Assembly (NCBI GenBank): GCA_947503145.1
Contig: CANNCP010000003.1
Coordinates: 1 to 64,000 of the forward strand
From: an uncultured Roseovarius sp.
GTDB lineage: Bacteria; Pseudomonadota; Alphaproteobacteria; Rhodobacterales; Rhodobacteraceae
Length of the DNA stretch: 64,000 nt
Direction: 5' to 3'
A model generated the notes under the pieces. It saw only the letters and a program-made list of their open reading frames with translations, ran no database searches and had not been told where the DNA came from. A program made the position numbers and the translations under genes. Position 1 is the first letter of the stretch; every line of letters begins with the position of its first letter. This document shows positions 22,143-31,542 of the stretch, one piece after another.

Positions 22143-22254
22143 CTTGAGCCTCGATTATCGCGATTTTCTATATCTTGTGGGACGATGTATATCAGACGGC
22201 GGATATTGGGTGCAATGCCGCAAACCCGCCCTGTCTGGCAGCCACGGCAAGGCA

Positions 22255-22282
22255 TTGCCAACACATTGTTTTCATTGATAAG
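22255..22282 (+). promoter_or_regulatory. Candidate promoter for usg
   Basis: TTGCCA (22255-22260) and GATAAG (22277-22282) are 16 bases apart in an AT-rich patch between the divergent gyrA and usg genes, about 50 bases before the usg start. Confidence 0.4.
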
Positions 22283-22332
22283 TAATTTATTTTCTGCATC
22301 ATTGCTTTACGAGGCAGAAAAGGAGCCGAGAC

Positions 22333-22602
22333 ATGGCAATGTCCGAGACGGAAATGATGCTGAAAGGGTACGGGCTGACTACTGCGGAATTCTACTATGG
22401 CATGCCCGACTATGTGCGCGTCCTCAACAGTTTTGTATGGCAGGATTACGATGTCGCGCCGGATCACCCGCGCCTGTTCGAGTTCATCGAATTCTGGCAG
22501 CGCGAGATTGACGGGCCGTTGCATTCGGTGCGGTTCAACCATCGCAAGATGATCGGGCCGGGCGAGTGGCGCAATGTGGTGGGTGAGTTCACGCTGCATT
22601 GA
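22333..22602 (+). CDS. usg: Usg family protein
   Basis: An 89-residue alphaproteobacterial protein of the Usg family, named for its position upstream of tryptophan genes in some species. Conserved blocks are YGLTTAEFYYGMPDYVRVLN (residues 13-32), FVWQDYDVAPDHPRLFEF and GPLHSVRFNHRKM. Its function is not established. AAGGAGC precedes the ATG. It is divergent from gyrA and followed by two strong stem-loops. Confidence 0.88.
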   Translation: MAMSETEMMLKGYGLTTAEFYYGMPDYVRVLNSFVWQDYDVAPDHPRLFEFIEFWQREIDGPLHSVRFNHRKMIGPGEWRNVVGEFTLH

Positions 22603-22649
22603 ACGCCGACAGCGATGCACCCCTGGCGGGCCGAGGCGAAGACGGCCCG

Positions 22650-22695
22650 CTAAAGCGTTCCTCGAAAACCTGACTCACAGCTTTTCGAGGAACGC
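22650..22695 (+). repeat. CTAAAGCGTT stem-loop after usg
   Basis: The 10-mer CTAAAGCGTT opens the element; GCGTTCCTCGAAAA at 22655-22668 pairs perfectly (14 bp) with 22682-22695, leaving a 13-nt loop. There is no T-run. The same 10-mer starts hairpins at 39313, 51817, 62539 and (inverted) 45158. Confidence 0.75.
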
Positions 22696-22718
22696 AGCGA
22701 TACATATGAGGATTGCAC

Positions 22719-22761
22719 GCATTCCGCCTTAACTGAGTGCCTCATGTTCAAGGCGGAATGC
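22719..22761. repeat. Perfect 12-bp inverted repeat
   Basis: GCATTCCGCCTT (22719-22730) is exactly complementary to AAGGCGGAATGC (22750-22761), with the stem nearly extended by AAC/GTT. It sits directly downstream of the minus-strand SYLF gene's stop and the plus-strand usg gene, and may act as a bidirectional transcript end, although no T-run follows. Confidence 0.6.
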
Positions 22762-22784
22762 TTGAGGGATAGGTGATCCGTGGG

Positions 22785-23345
22785 TCAGGGAATGATCCGC
22801 GAGTATTTCATGCCTTCCAGCGATACGCCTGCCAGCAGTCCCGCCTGGCCAAAGATCACGGCGACGACCGGCGCGGTCGATGTTGTCGTTTCGGCGCGCA
22901 GGTTCTCGCCTATGTCCTTGAACACATATTCGATATCTGCACCCGCAGCCCAGCCCGACGAGCGGCGGAACCGCGACAACGCATCCTCGGTCATGAAAAA
23001 CAGGACATGCGCAAATTGCTGAGCGCCGATCTGTAGTCCGACGCTGCCCTTGGTGGCCGAGTAATAATCCACGGTCATGTTGTTAATTCGTAGCGCCCCG
23101 CGACCATATCCGCCGCCGATGCCAAGCCCGGCTTCTGTCACCAGTGGCATTACCAACATTCCGTTGGATTTTTCGGTCAGCCCGCGCGTGTTGGGGTAAT
23201 TGTCGTAGAGGTAGCTGAGCGTCGTATCGACCCGCGCATCAATGGTCTGTGGTCCCGTGCTGCCGATGCCGTTGCCGCAAGCGGCAGTGAGGCCTGCGGC
23301 GCCAAGTGCACCCAGCGTGAATCCGCGTCTGGAGAGAATGCTCAT
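22785..23345 (-). CDS. SYLF-domain (Ysc84-like) lipoprotein
   Basis: A 186-residue exported protein. The N-terminus combines a twin-arginine-type motif (SRRGFTLGALG, residues 5-15) with a lipobox ending in LTAAC, so it is probably a Tat-exported lipoprotein. The remainder is a SYLF domain, with NGMLVMPLVTEAGLGIGGGYG near residue 61, VDYYSATKGSVGLQIGAQ near 91 and a C-terminal QAGLLAGVSLEGMKYSRI. SYLF domains bind lipids. The start is the ATG before SILSRRG; an ATG ten codons upstream is also possible. Confidence 0.85.
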   Translation of the reverse strand: MSILSRRGFTLGALGAAGLTAACGNGIGSTGPQTIDARVDTTLSYLYDNYPNTRGLTEKSNGMLVMPLVTEAGLGIGGGYGRGALRINNMTVDYYSATKGSVGLQIGAQQFAHVLFFMTEDALSRFRRSSGWAAGADIEYVFKDIGENLRAETTTSTAPVVAVIFGQAGLLAGVSLEGMKYSRIIP

Positions 23346-23538
23346 GTCATGTGCCTGTGTGTTGCCTGATGTCATGCCGATTGTTTCGTCAACCGATCTG
23401 CGCACCACTATAGGCAGCGCGCGCCGTTCTGTCACTAGCGGACGCAAATCTGGGCAGTTTATCGCGCGTAAGGGGCGCACAGATTGGGATGCCGCCCCTC
23501 GCTGTGTGTCCCTCATGGTGCTGCGCGTCGCGCGTGTC

Positions 23539-24543
23539 CTACCCGAGAGAGCGCGCGATTGCAGGGGCGAAATATGTCAGGATGCCGTCGCAGCCCGCGC
23601 GTTTGAACGCTATCAGGCTCTCTGCCATGGCGCGGTCCCCGTCGATCCAGCCGTTCTGTGCCGCTGCCATGATCATCGCGTATTCGCCTGACACCTGGTA
23701 GGCAAATGTCGGCGCGCCGAACATGTCCTTGGCCCGGCGGCAGATGTCGAGATAGGGCATGCCCGGCTTGACCATCACCATATCCGCACCCTCGGCCAGG
23801 TCGCGCTCGATCAGGCGCATCGCCTCGTCCGAGTTGGCGGCATCCATCTGGTAGGTCCGCTTGTCGCCTATCAGCGCGCCGGATGCCCCCACCGCATCGC
23901 GGAACGGCCCGTAAAAGCTGCTGGCGTATTTCGCGGCATAGCTCATCAGCAGTACATCCATGTGCCCCGCGCCCTCCAGCGCGCTGCGGATTGCGCCGAT
24001 CCGTCCATCCATCATGTCCGACGGGCCGATGATGTCGACACCGGCCTCGGCCTGCGACAGCGCCTGCTTTACCAGCGCTTCAACGGAGTCGTCGTTCACG
24101 ACCTTGCCGTCGCGCACCAGCCCGTCATGGCCGGTGTCCGAATAGGGATCAAGCGCCACATCGGTCATGATGGCGATGTCTGGCACTGCAGCCTTGATCG
24201 CGCGGGTTGCCCGGTTGCTCAGGTTGTCGGGGTTCCAGGCCTCGGCGCAATCTGCGGTGCGCCCTGCGGTGTCGGTGTAGGGAAACAGGCAGATTGCCGA
24301 TATCCCCAGATCCGCCGCTTCGCGTGCGGCCTCTACCACGCGGTCCACGCTGCGGCGCATCACGCCGGGCATCGAGCGGACCGGCTCTTCGATGTTCTCG
24401 CCGCTGCGGACGAAGACCGGCCAGATCAGATCGCCAACACCCAGCGATGTTTCGGCGACCAGCGCGCGCAACCTTGGCGTGCGCCGGGTGCGTCGCAGAC
24501 GTGTGGCGGGGAAGGCGGCTTGGGTCGGTCGCATTGGCATCAT
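23539..24543 (-). CDS. hemB: Delta-aminolevulinic acid dehydratase (porphobilinogen synthase)
   Basis: The enzyme condenses two 5-aminolevulinate molecules to porphobilinogen in tetrapyrrole synthesis; the length of 334 residues is normal. The two Schiff-base lysines are in SYAAKYASSFYGPFRDA near residue 201 and MVMVKPGMPYLDI near 253. The metal-binding region near residue 125 (TDVALDPYSDTGHDGLV) lacks the three-cysteine zinc cluster, matching the magnesium-dependent type. Three ATGs within 12 bases are possible starts; the first is given. No iron-responsive box was recognised upstream. Confidence 0.95.
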   Translation of the reverse strand: MMPMRPTQAAFPATRLRRTRRTPRLRALVAETSLGVGDLIWPVFVRSGENIEEPVRSMPGVMRRSVDRVVEAAREAADLGISAICLFPYTDTAGRTADCAEAWNPDNLSNRATRAIKAAVPDIAIMTDVALDPYSDTGHDGLVRDGKVVNDDSVEALVKQALSQAEAGVDIIGPSDMMDGRIGAIRSALEGAGHMDVLLMSYAAKYASSFYGPFRDAVGASGALIGDKRTYQMDAANSDEAMRLIERDLAEGADMVMVKPGMPYLDICRRAKDMFGAPTFAYQVSGEYAMIMAAAQNGWIDGDRAMAESLIAFKRAGCDGILTYFAPAIARSLG

Positions 24544-24640
24544 CTCACTACAGGCTTGCTCTGCGATGTGATTGGCACGGAATTTCCGCCATCTCAAGGG
24601 TGGGAATTGCCGCGCAGCGGGGCTAAGAGGGGCGACACAG

Positions 24641-25186
24641 GTGATTTGGGGCATCCAATTGGACTGGTACACAAGCGTTTTTGAACTGATCGACATGCGC
24701 AGTTTCAGTAACCTCTGGTTCTGGATTGCGCTTGCGGTGCTGTGGTCCACGGCCAGTCATTGGGTGCTGGGCGTGCCGTGGGACATGGTCCTGCGCGCGG
24801 GCAAGTCCGAAGGTCAGTCGGTGGCCGATTTGGAAACGCTGGTGCGCATCAACAGCGACCGCATTCTCTTCATCGCCCGGGAATCGGGCATACTGATGAC
24901 CGGTTTTGCCAGTTTCGTGCTTACCTTCCTGGTGCTGCTCGGCTTTGTCTATGAACGCGAGTTTGCGCAGGCGGTGTTTTTACTGGGCACGCCGATGGGG
25001 CTTGTCTGGCTGCTGTCGGTCAGCACTGCCCGACGGGTGCAGCGCCTGCAGATGTCTGGTACGGTACTGATCAAGCAATTGACCCGCCTGCGGTTTTATA
25101 TCCGGCTTATCGGCATGATCGCGATCTTTGTCACCGCGACCTGGGGCATGTGGCAGAACATGTCCTCATCGGCGTTGGGCGGCTGA
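24641..25186 (+). CDS. Conserved membrane protein upstream of mfd
   Basis: A product of about 181 residues from a GTG preceded by GAGGGG; a TTG six codons later, giving a MDWYTS start, is equally plausible. Three or four hydrophobic segments are visible (residues about 30-45, 85-108, 113-130 and 155-172), with the signature IDMRSFSNLWFWIALAVLWS near 19. I recall similar Rhodobacterales proteins being annotated as a component of the SufBCD complex, but nothing in the sequence itself shows that role. It is divergent from hemB and lies 18 bases before mfd. Confidence 0.75.
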   Translation: MIWGIQLDWYTSVFELIDMRSFSNLWFWIALAVLWSTASHWVLGVPWDMVLRAGKSEGQSVADLETLVRINSDRILFIARESGILMTGFASFVLTFLVLLGFVYEREFAQAVFLLGTPMGLVWLLSVSTARRVQRLQMSGTVLIKQLTRLRFYIRLIGMIAIFVTATWGMWQNMSSSALGG

Positions 25187-25204
25187 GCGGATGACACTGA
25201 CCTG

Positions 25205-28200
25205 ATGGCTTCCAGTCCGCATATCACTGTCAGCGGCGCACCCGAGGGTTTCGACGCACGGTTGCTGCTTGATGAAATGGCTCGCTCGGGTGGGCCTTTG
25301 GTGCATGTCGCGCGCGACGACAAGCGGCTCGCGGCGATGGCGGCCGCATTGCGCTTCTTTGCACCTGAAATGCCGGTGCTGGCCTTTCCCGGCTGGGATT
25401 GCCTGCCTTTTGACCGAGTTTCGCCCAATGCTGATATCAGTGCCGCGCGCATGGCGACGCTGGCCGGGTTGGTGCATGGTATGCCGGGGCAGTTCGTGCT
25501 GTTGACCACGCTCAACGCCGCCACGCAGCGGGTGCCTGCCCGCGACGTGCTGAAGGATGCGGTGTTCCGGGCAGAGGTGAATCACCGTATAGACGAGGCC
25601 GCGCTGCGGGATTTCCTGGTCCGCATGGGGTTTGTGCAATCGCCCACCGTGACCGAGCCGGGCGATTACGCGATCCGTGGCGGCATTATCGATATCTACC
25701 CATCCGGAGCAAGCGGCCCGGTGCGGCTCGACCTCTTTGGCGATGTTCTGGACGGTATCCGCCGGTTCGACCCCGCCACTCAGCGCACCACCGAGAAGCT
25801 TACCCAGATCGAATTGGCGCCAGTGTCCGAAGTGATCCTGGACGAGGCGGCAATCACCCGGTTCCGGCAGAATTATCGGATCGAATTCGGCTCGGCAGGC
25901 ACCGATGATCCGCTTTATGAGGCGGTCAGCGCAGGACGCAAGCATCAGGGCGTCGAGCATTGGCTGCCGTTCTTTCACGACCGGCTTGAGACGATCTTTG
26001 ACTATCTGCCGGACGCGACCGTCACCCTTGATGATCAGGTCACGCCAAGCCGCGTCGCCCGCTGGGACAGCATCGCGGACCAGTACGAGACCCGCCGCGA
26101 GGCACTGAAGAACAAGGCGCGTGGCGATACCGTCTACAAACCCGTACCAGCCGGCCTGCTCTACCTTGATGACGCAGGCTGGGAGGCCGCCGTGGCAGCG
26201 CGCCGCGTGCTGCATCTGTCAGTGCTGCCGCAGGCCACCGGGTCGGGTGTGATTGATGCAGGCGGGCGGCTGGGGCGTAATTTCGCACCTGAGCGACAGC
26301 AGGAAAACCTCAGCCTTTTTGGCGCATTGAAGACGCATATTGATGCAAAGTCAGGGCAGGGGCCGGTCCTGCTGGCCTGCTATTCCGAAGGCGCACGCGA
26401 GCGGCTCGAAGGGCTGCTGGAGGACGAAGGGCTGATTGGCGCCGTCACCGTGACCGGTGCCGCACGGCTGGGCAAGCGCGGGTTGCACCTAGCGGTCTGG
26501 GCGCTGGAGCATGGCTTTGAGGGGCCACATGCAGACGGCCATCTGATCGTCATTGCCGAACAGGACATACTGGGTGATCGGCTGATCCGCGCCCCCAAGC
26601 GGCGCCGCCAGGCCGAGAATTTCCTGACCGAAGCCCAGAGCCTCAGCCCCGGCGATCTGGTGGTGCATGTCGATCACGGTGTCGGGCGCTATCACGGGCT
26701 GGAACTGATCACCGCGCTGGGGGCTGCGCATGAATGTCTCGCGCTCGAATATGCCGAAGGCGCGCGGCTTTACCTGCCGGTGGTGAATATCGAACTGCTC
26801 AGCCGGTTCGGCCACGAAGAGGGGTTGCTGGACCGGCTCGGTGGTGGCGCGTGGCAGGCCAAGAAGGCCAGGCTCAAGGAACGCATCCGCGAGATGGCCG
26901 ACCGGCTGATCCGGATCGCCGCCGAACGTGCCCTGCGACGTGCGCCGGTGTTGGAGTCGGAACATCACGCGTGGGAGGCATTCTCGGCCCGTTTTCCCTA
27001 TGCCGAGACCGATGATCAGCTGCGCGCCATCGAGGACGTCATTGCCGATCTGGGGGCAGGCACCCCCATGGACCGCCTGATTTGTGGTGATGTGGGCTTT
27101 GGCAAGACCGAGGTGGCGATGCGCGCGGCCTTTGTTGCGGCCATGTCGGGCATGCAGGTGGCAGTGATCGCACCCACGACCCTGCTGGCGCGGCAACATT
27201 ACCAGGGCTTTGCGGAACGGTTCCGCGGCTTTCCGATTACGGTCAAACCCCTGTCGCGCTTTGTCGGAACCGCCGAGGCGGCCAAAACCCGAGAAGGCCT
27301 GTCAAAGGGGAGTGTCGATATCGTTGTCGGCACTCATGCATTGCTGGCCAAGAGCGTCCGGTTCAAGAATCTCGGCCTGCTGGTCATCGACGAAGAGCAG
27401 CGCTTTGGCGTGGCGCACAAGGAACGGCTCAAGGCGCTGCGCTCGGATGTGCATGTGCTGACGCTCACGGCCACGCCGATACCGCGAACGTTGCAGCTCA
27501 GCCTCTCGGGCGTGCGCGATCTCAGCATCATCGGCACCCCCCCGGTGGACCGGTTGTCGATCCGCACTTATGTCAGCGAATTCGACAGCGTGACGATCCG
27601 CGAAGCGCTCCTGCGCGAGCATTACCGGGGCGGGCAGAGCTTTTACGTGGTGCCGCGTATTTCGGACCTGCCCGAGATCGAGGATTTCCTGCAGCGCCAG
27701 GTGCCCGAAATATCCTATGTCGTGGCCCACGGCCAGATGGCGGCGGGCGAGTTGGACAAGCGGATGAATGCCTTCTACGACGGCAAATACGATGTCCTGC
27801 TGGCGACGACCATCGTCGAATCCGGCCTCGACATCCCTACGGCCAACACGATGGTGATCCACCGGGCCGATATGTTCGGCCTCTCCCAACTCTATCAGAT
27901 CAGGGGCCGTGTCGGCCGGTCCAAGACCCGCGCCTATGCGTATTTGACCACCAAGCCGCGGATGAAACTGACGCCAACCGCCGAAAAACGCCTGCGCGTC
28001 CTGGGCAGCCTCGATACGCTCGGTGCGGGGTTCACGCTGGCCAGTCAGGATCTCGATATCCGTGGTGCCGGCAACCTACTGGGCGAAGAGCAATCGGGTC
28101 AGATGCGTGATGTCGGTTACGAACTCTACCAATCCATGCTCGAAGAGGCGATCGCCAGGATCAAGGCCGGCGGGATGGAGGGCCTGAGCGAGGCAGATAC

Positions 28201-28699
28201 ACAGTGGGCGCCGCAGATCAACCTGGGCGTGCCGGTCCTCATTCCGGAAAAATACGTGCCGGATCTCGATGTCCGGCTCGGGCTTTATCGCCGTCTCAGC
28301 AGCCTGCAGAGCAAGGTTGAACTGGAAGGCTTCGCCGCCGAACTGATCGACCGCTTTGGCAAACTGCCGCGCGAAGTGAACACGCTCCTGCTTGTGGTGC
28401 GGATCAAGGCAATGTGCAAACGAGCGGGCATCGCCAAGCTGGATGGCGGCCCCAAGGGGGCCACGATCCAGTTCCACAACGACAAATTCGCCTCGCCCCG
28501 GGGCCTCGTCGAATTCATCGAGGCGCAAAAGGGATTGGCCAAGGTGCGCGACAACAAGATCGTCGTGCGCCGCGACTGGCGCAAGGACAGCGACAAGATC
28601 AAGGGAGCCTTTGCCATCGCCCGCGATCTGGCCGAAAAGGTTGCAGCGGTCCGCAAGGCAGAAAAGAAACAGGAGCCACCCGCAGCTTCTTCTTGCTGA
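25205..28699 (+). CDS. mfd: Transcription-repair coupling factor
   Basis: At 1164 residues this is a complete Mfd, which removes stalled RNA polymerase and recruits UvrA to lesions. In order: a UvrB-like N-terminal region, the CarD-like RNA polymerase interaction domain around 485-560 ([18 protein letters not shown]), a RecG-like translocase with Walker [10 protein letters not shown] near 630 and DEEQ box near 727, the helicase C domain with QIRGRVGRS near 898, and the C-terminal TRCF domain. The start has only a weak ribosome binding site. The last six residues are encoded by a dispersed repeat (28685-28720). Confidence 0.97.
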   Translation: MASSPHITVSGAPEGFDARLLLDEMARSGGPLVHVARDDKRLAAMAAALRFFAPEMPVLAFPGWDCLPFDRVSPNADISAARMATLAGLVHGMPGQFVLLTTLNAATQRVPARDVLKDAVFRAEVNHRIDEAALRDFLVRMGFVQSPTVTEPGDYAIRGGIIDIYPSGASGPVRLDLFGDVLDGIRRFDPATQRTTEKLTQIELAPVSEVILDEAAITRFRQNYRIEFGSAGTDDPLYEAVSAGRKHQGVEHWLPFFHDRLETIFDYLPDATVTLDDQVTPSRVARWDSIADQYETRREALKNKARGDTVYKPVPAGLLYLDDAGWEAAVAARRVLHLSVLPQATGSGVIDAGGRLGRNFAPERQQENLSLFGALKTHIDAKSGQGPVLLACYSEGARERLEGLLEDEGLIGAVTVTGAARLGKRGLHLAVWALEHGFEGPHADGHLIVIAEQDILGDRLIRAPKRRRQAENFLTEAQSLSPGDLVVHVDHGVGRYHGLELITALGAAHECLALEYAEGARLYLPVVNIELLSRFGHEEGLLDRLGGGAWQAKKARLKERIREMADRLIRIAAERALRRAPVLESEHHAWEAFSARFPYAETDDQLRAIEDVIADLGAGTPMDRLICGDVGFGKTEVAMRAAFVAAMSGMQVAVIAPTTLLARQHYQGFAERFRGFPITVKPLSRFVGTAEAAKTREGLSKGSVDIVVGTHALLAKSVRFKNLGLLVIDEEQRFGVAHKERLKALRSDVHVLTLTATPIPRTLQLSLSGVRDLSIIGTPPVDRLSIRTYVSEFDSVTIREALLREHYRGGQSFYVVPRISDLPEIEDFLQRQVPEISYVVAHGQMAAGELDKRMNAFYDGKYDVLLATTIVESGLDIPTANTMVIHRADMFGLSQLYQIRGRVGRSKTRAYAYLTTKPRMKLTPTAEKRLRVLGSLDTLGAGFTLASQDLDIRGAGNLLGEEQSGQMRDVGYELYQSMLEEAIARIKAGGMEGLSEADTQWAPQINLGVPVLIPEKYVPDLDVRLGLYRRLSSLQSKVELEGFAAELIDRFGKLPREVNTLLLVVRIKAMCKRAGIAKLDGGPKGATIQFHNDKFASPRGLVEFIEAQKGLAKVRDNKIVVRRDWRKDSDKIKGAFAIARDLAEKVAAVRKAEKKQEPPAASSC

Positions 28700-28720
28700 A
28701 AATATCCCCGCCGGAGGCTG
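28685..28720 (-). repeat. GCCTCCGGCGGGGATATTT repeat, copy 2 (inside mfd 3' end)
   Basis: Read on the minus strand this is GCCTCCGGCGGGGATATTTT followed by CAGCAAGAAGAAG, nearly identical to the copy at 15141. It overlaps the final codons and stop of mfd, so the C-terminal AASSC residues derive from the repeat. Confidence 0.75.
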
Positions 28721-28830
28721 CGGAATTCTTGCAATCGGGCAGGGCGCCGAGGCGGTGTTGCCCACAGCCCCACGCGCCAAATCACTGAAGCAGTGCGCCG
28801 AAGGCGCTCATTCAGATCGGGCAGATCAGG

Positions 28831-29067
28831 CTATGCTTCCCCGTCCTGTGCGGCCTTGAACGCCCTGACCTTGGCCAGCAGGATCTGGCGCGCCTTGATA
28901 TTGGCGCGCCGTACCCGCACGGCGGTCAGGAACGCCTCTTCGGCGGTCTGCGAGGTCGCGCCCATCAACTGCGCCAGCTCGTCCACCAGATCCTCGTCGC
29001 CGGTCAGGTCGATCGCTTTCAGGACGTCCTGGGCCAGCGCATCGGCCAGATCCTCGGTCACGCCCAT
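28831..29067 (-). CDS. Small conserved-looking protein, unknown function
   Basis: A 78-residue helical, mostly acidic protein ending in a basic helix (RVRRANIKARQILLAKVRAF). No cysteines, membrane segments or recognised domain. Its ATG is three bases past the stop of the alpha/beta hydrolase gene, so the two form an operon. Codon use matches the surrounding core genes. The coding call rests on operon position and codon bias. Confidence 0.65.
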   Translation of the reverse strand: MGVTEDLADALAQDVLKAIDLTGDEDLVDELAQLMGATSQTAEEAFLTAVRVRRANIKARQILLAKVRAFKAAQDGEA

Positions 29068-29070
29068 GAT

Positions 29071-29724
29071 CTAGCGCGTCCCTTCGGTCAGGCGGCGCTT
29101 CACATAGGATGTGACCGTGCTGATCATCGTGTCCATATGCGGCTCCTCAAAGAAATGACCCGCATCCGGCACTTCGTCATGCTGCACCGTGATGCCATGC
29201 TGTTCGTGCAGCTTGGCGACCAGTGCGGTCGTGTCTGCGGGCGGGGCCACGCGGTCACTGCTGCCGTTGATGATCAGGCCCGAGGAGGGGCACGGTGCCA
29301 GGAACGAGAAATCATACATGTTGGCTGGGGGCGAAACGCTGATGAACCCGGTGATTTCGGGGCGGCGCATCAGCAACTGCATACCGATCCACGCGCCAAA
29401 GGAGAATCCCGCGACCCAGCAATGCTTGGAATTGGGGTTCATTGACTGCAGGTAATCAAGCGCCGATGCGGCATCGCTCAATTCGCCCACGCCCTGATCG
29501 TATTCGCCCTGGCTGCGCCCGACGCCGCGGAAATTGAACCGCAGCACGGTGAAGCCCATGTTGTAGAAGGCATAATGCAGGTTGTAGACGACCTTGTTGT
29601 TCATGGTCCCGCCAAACTGCGGGTGCGGGTGCAGCACGATCGCGATCGGTGCATCCTTTTCCTTTTGCGGATGATAGCGGCCTTCGAGACGGCCCTCTGG
29701 GCCGGGAAAGATTACCTCGGGCAT
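29071..29724 (-). CDS. Alpha/beta hydrolase
   Basis: A 217-residue cytoplasmic hydrolase. The oxyanion region is LHPHPQFGGTMNNKVV near residue 31, the nucleophile elbow is AGFSFGAWIG near 105 (Ser in G-F-S-F-G), the acid is in NGSSDRVAPP near 155 and the histidine in DAGHFFEEP near 188. This small class, with the HPHPxxGG signature, is widespread in alphaproteobacteria; substrate unknown. AAGGGA precedes the ATG. It is divergent from iscR, with an iron-box-like palindrome in between. Confidence 0.88.
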   Translation of the reverse strand: MPEVIFPGPEGRLEGRYHPQKEKDAPIAIVLHPHPQFGGTMNNKVVYNLHYAFYNMGFTVLRFNFRGVGRSQGEYDQGVGELSDAASALDYLQSMNPNSKHCWVAGFSFGAWIGMQLLMRRPEITGFISVSPPANMYDFSFLAPCPSSGLIINGSSDRVAPPADTTALVAKLHEQHGITVQHDEVPDAGHFFEEPHMDTMISTVTSYVKRRLTEGTR

Positions 29725-29799
29725 TCAGGTCCCTTTTTTGCTTGCGTTGTCTTGCACATCTGGCAGATCCGGTCATTCTGACGAAACCCGGCCTGTTAT

Positions 29800-29814
29800 T
29801 TAGAATCGTTCTAA
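29800..29814. promoter_or_regulatory. Irr/ICE-like palindromic iron box upstream of iscR
   Basis: TTAGAATCGTTCTAA is a perfect 6-3-6 palindrome, preceded by T and located 90 bases before iscR. It matches the TTTAGAA-N3-TTCTAAA pattern of the iron control element bound by Irr in alphaproteobacteria, as best I recall the consensus. It probably makes the suf operon iron- or heme-responsive. It also lies about 75 bases upstream of the divergent hydrolase start. Confidence 0.65.
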
Positions 29815-29904
29815 GCTATAGCCCGGATATGGCCGGGTTGGTCAGGCTGCATGCGAGATAGGCGTTGCGGGGCGCAAGGTCAATCTTTTCAAGGGAGATG
29901 ACAC

Positions 29905-30366
29905 ATGAAGCTAAGCACAAAAGGGCGCTATGCGATGGTCGCTTTGGCCGATATCGCACTCCAGCCCGAGGGCATGCTGGTCACACTTGGCGAAGTGTCG
30001 CGGCGGCAGGATATCTCGCTGCCCTATCTGGAGCAGCTTTTCGTGAAGCTGCGCCGCGCCGATCTGGTTACGTCCGTGCGCGGGCCCGGGGGCGGATACC
30101 GCCTGTCGCGGCCCGCTACCGAAATCCGCGTGTCCGAAGTGCTGACTGCGGTGGATGAGACGGTCGACGCGCTGCACAAGGGCGCGGGCGCATCGGGCGG
30201 TGCCTCTGGCAGCCGCGCACAATCCATGACCAACCGGCTCTGGGAGGGGTTGAGCGCACAGGTCTACGTCTTTTTGCACCAGACCCGGCTGAGCGATGTG
30301 GTGGGCAATACACTGGTGCCGTGCCCGGCGGTTCCGACGCTCTTTGCCATCGTGGACGAGGAATGA
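29905..30366 (+). CDS. iscR: Rrf2-family regulator IscR
   Basis: The 153-residue product heads the suf operon. The winged-helix domain spans about residues 1-80: MKLSTKGRYAMVALADIA, the recognition region ISLPYLEQLFVKLRRA near 37, and GPGGGYRLSRPATEI near 61. The three closely spaced cysteines that ligate the cluster in E. coli IscR (positions 92, 98, 104) are absent: here that region reads KGAGASGGASGSRAQ, and the only cysteine is near residue 141 (LVPCPAVP). This matches the single-cysteine form described for Rhodobacter. GGGAGATGACAC precedes the ATG. Confidence 0.93.
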   Translation: MKLSTKGRYAMVALADIALQPEGMLVTLGEVSRRQDISLPYLEQLFVKLRRADLVTSVRGPGGGYRLSRPATEIRVSEVLTAVDETVDALHKGAGASGGASGSRAQSMTNRLWEGLSAQVYVFLHQTRLSDVVGNTLVPCPAVPTLFAIVDEE

Positions 30367-30432
30367 CCGCGCGAGGGATTGCGCCGCCTGCGGCGACGCC
30401 CGGGAGCGGGCGCGCCTGCGGCGCACCCGCAT

Positions 30433-30465
30433 GCCTGCGGCGCGAGTATTTTGAGAAAAATGAAG
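30433..30465 (+). repeat. Diverged copy of the GCCTCCGGCGGGGATATTT repeat
   Basis: GCCTGCGGCGCGAGTATTTT followed by GAGAAAAATGAAG matches copies at 15141 and 28685 at most positions, ending 14 bases before the desulfurase start. Just upstream (30386-30432) the CGCCTGCGGCG motif is repeated, giving a GC-only patch. Confidence 0.55.
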
Positions 30466-30478
30466 GGAACGGGGCGCA

Positions 30479-31525
30479 ATGACCGCGCGCGTCTATCTTG
30501 ACTACAACGCCACCGCACCGCTGCGGCCCGAGGCACGGGCGGCGATGATCGCGGCGATGGACGTCATCGGCAACCCGTCCAGCGTGCATGCCGAGGGCCG
30601 TGCGGCCAAGGCGCTGGTGGAGCGTGCGCGCGCACAGGTGGCTGCGGCTTTTGGGGCGGATGGGGCGGATGTGATCTTTACCTCTGGTGCAACCGAAGCG
30701 GCAGCGCTGGCCTGCGCCGGACGCGAGTTGCGGGGCGCGGCGATAGAGCATGATGCGGTCGGGGCGTGGGTGGACGGGACGCTTGGCGTGGATCCGCACG
30801 GGCGGGTCCATGTGGATGCGCCGGAGATCACGGCGCTGCAACTGGCCAATTCGGAAACCGGGGTCGTGCAGGATCTGCCGCAGGGGCTGGCGGTCAGCGA
30901 CATGACGCAAGCTTTTGGCAAGTGGCCGGTCGCGTTCAACTGGTCGGGCGCCGGGATGGCGCTGATTTCGGCGCACAAGCTGGGCGGCCCCAAGGGCATC
31001 GGTGCGCTGGTCGTCCGGCGTGGCACCGAGGTGGCGGCGCAGATTCGCGGCGGCGGACAGGAAATGGGCCGCCGTTCGGGGACCGAGAACATCATCGGCA
31101 TCGCAGGATTCGGCGCCGCAGCTGAGGCGGCGGCGGGCGATTTGGCGCAAGGGGTCTGGGCCCGGGTCGAAAAACTTAGAAACATTCTAGAAAAGACCAT
31201 TGCAGCCAGCGCAAAAGAGACTATTTTTGTCGGGAAAGAGATGGCGCGGCTGCCGAATACCTCATGTCTGCTTGTTCCCGGCTGGAAAGGCGAGACGCAG
31301 GTGGTAACGATGGACCTTGCCGGGTTCGCTATTTCCGCAGGCAGCGCCTGCTCCAGCGGCAAGGTGCGCGCCAGTCACACGCTGATGGCGATGGGCTACT
31401 CGGCGGATGACGCGGCCTCGGCGATTCGGGTCTCATTGGGCCCGGGGTCGACAGAAGAAGACGTAATGCGCTTTGCCGAATGTTGGCTGAAGCGCCTTGG
31501 GAAACACCGCGCCCGTGCGGCGTGA
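30479..31525 (+). CDS. Cysteine desulfurase, NifS/IscS type
   Basis: A 348-residue class V aminotransferase supplying sulfur from cysteine. MTARVYLDYNATAPL opens the fold, the PLP lysine is in ISAHKLGGPKG near residue 165, and the catalytic cysteine is in SAGSACSSGK near 281. It is about 50 residues shorter than IscS and distinct from the SufS at the operon end, so the operon encodes two desulfurases. A patch at 31170-31240 is markedly AT-richer than the rest and contains an iron-box-like palindrome. Confidence 0.92.
   Translation: MTARVYLDYNATAPLRPEARAAMIAAMDVIGNPSSVHAEGRAAKALVERARAQVAAAFGADGADVIFTSGATEAAALACAGRELRGAAIEHDAVGAWVDGTLGVDPHGRVHVDAPEITALQLANSETGVVQDLPQGLAVSDMTQAFGKWPVAFNWSGAGMALISAHKLGGPKGIGALVVRRGTEVAAQIRGGGQEMGRRSGTENIIGIAGFGAAAEAAAGDLAQGVWARVEKLRNILEKTIAASAKETIFVGKEMARLPNTSCLLVPGWKGETQVVTMDLAGFAISAGSACSSGKVRASHTLMAMGYSADDAASAIRVSLGPGSTEEDVMRFAECWLKRLGKHRARAA
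31176..31190. promoter_or_regulatory. Second iron-box-like palindrome, inside the desulfurase gene
   Basis: TTAGAAACATTCTAG keeps the TAGAA-N3-TTCTA core of the box upstream of iscR, within coding DNA 353 bases before sufB. The surrounding 70 bases are AT-rich against the local trend. It could be an internal operator for sufB expression, or chance. Confidence 0.3.
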
Positions 31526-31542
31526 AGGAAAGGAAGTGACGC

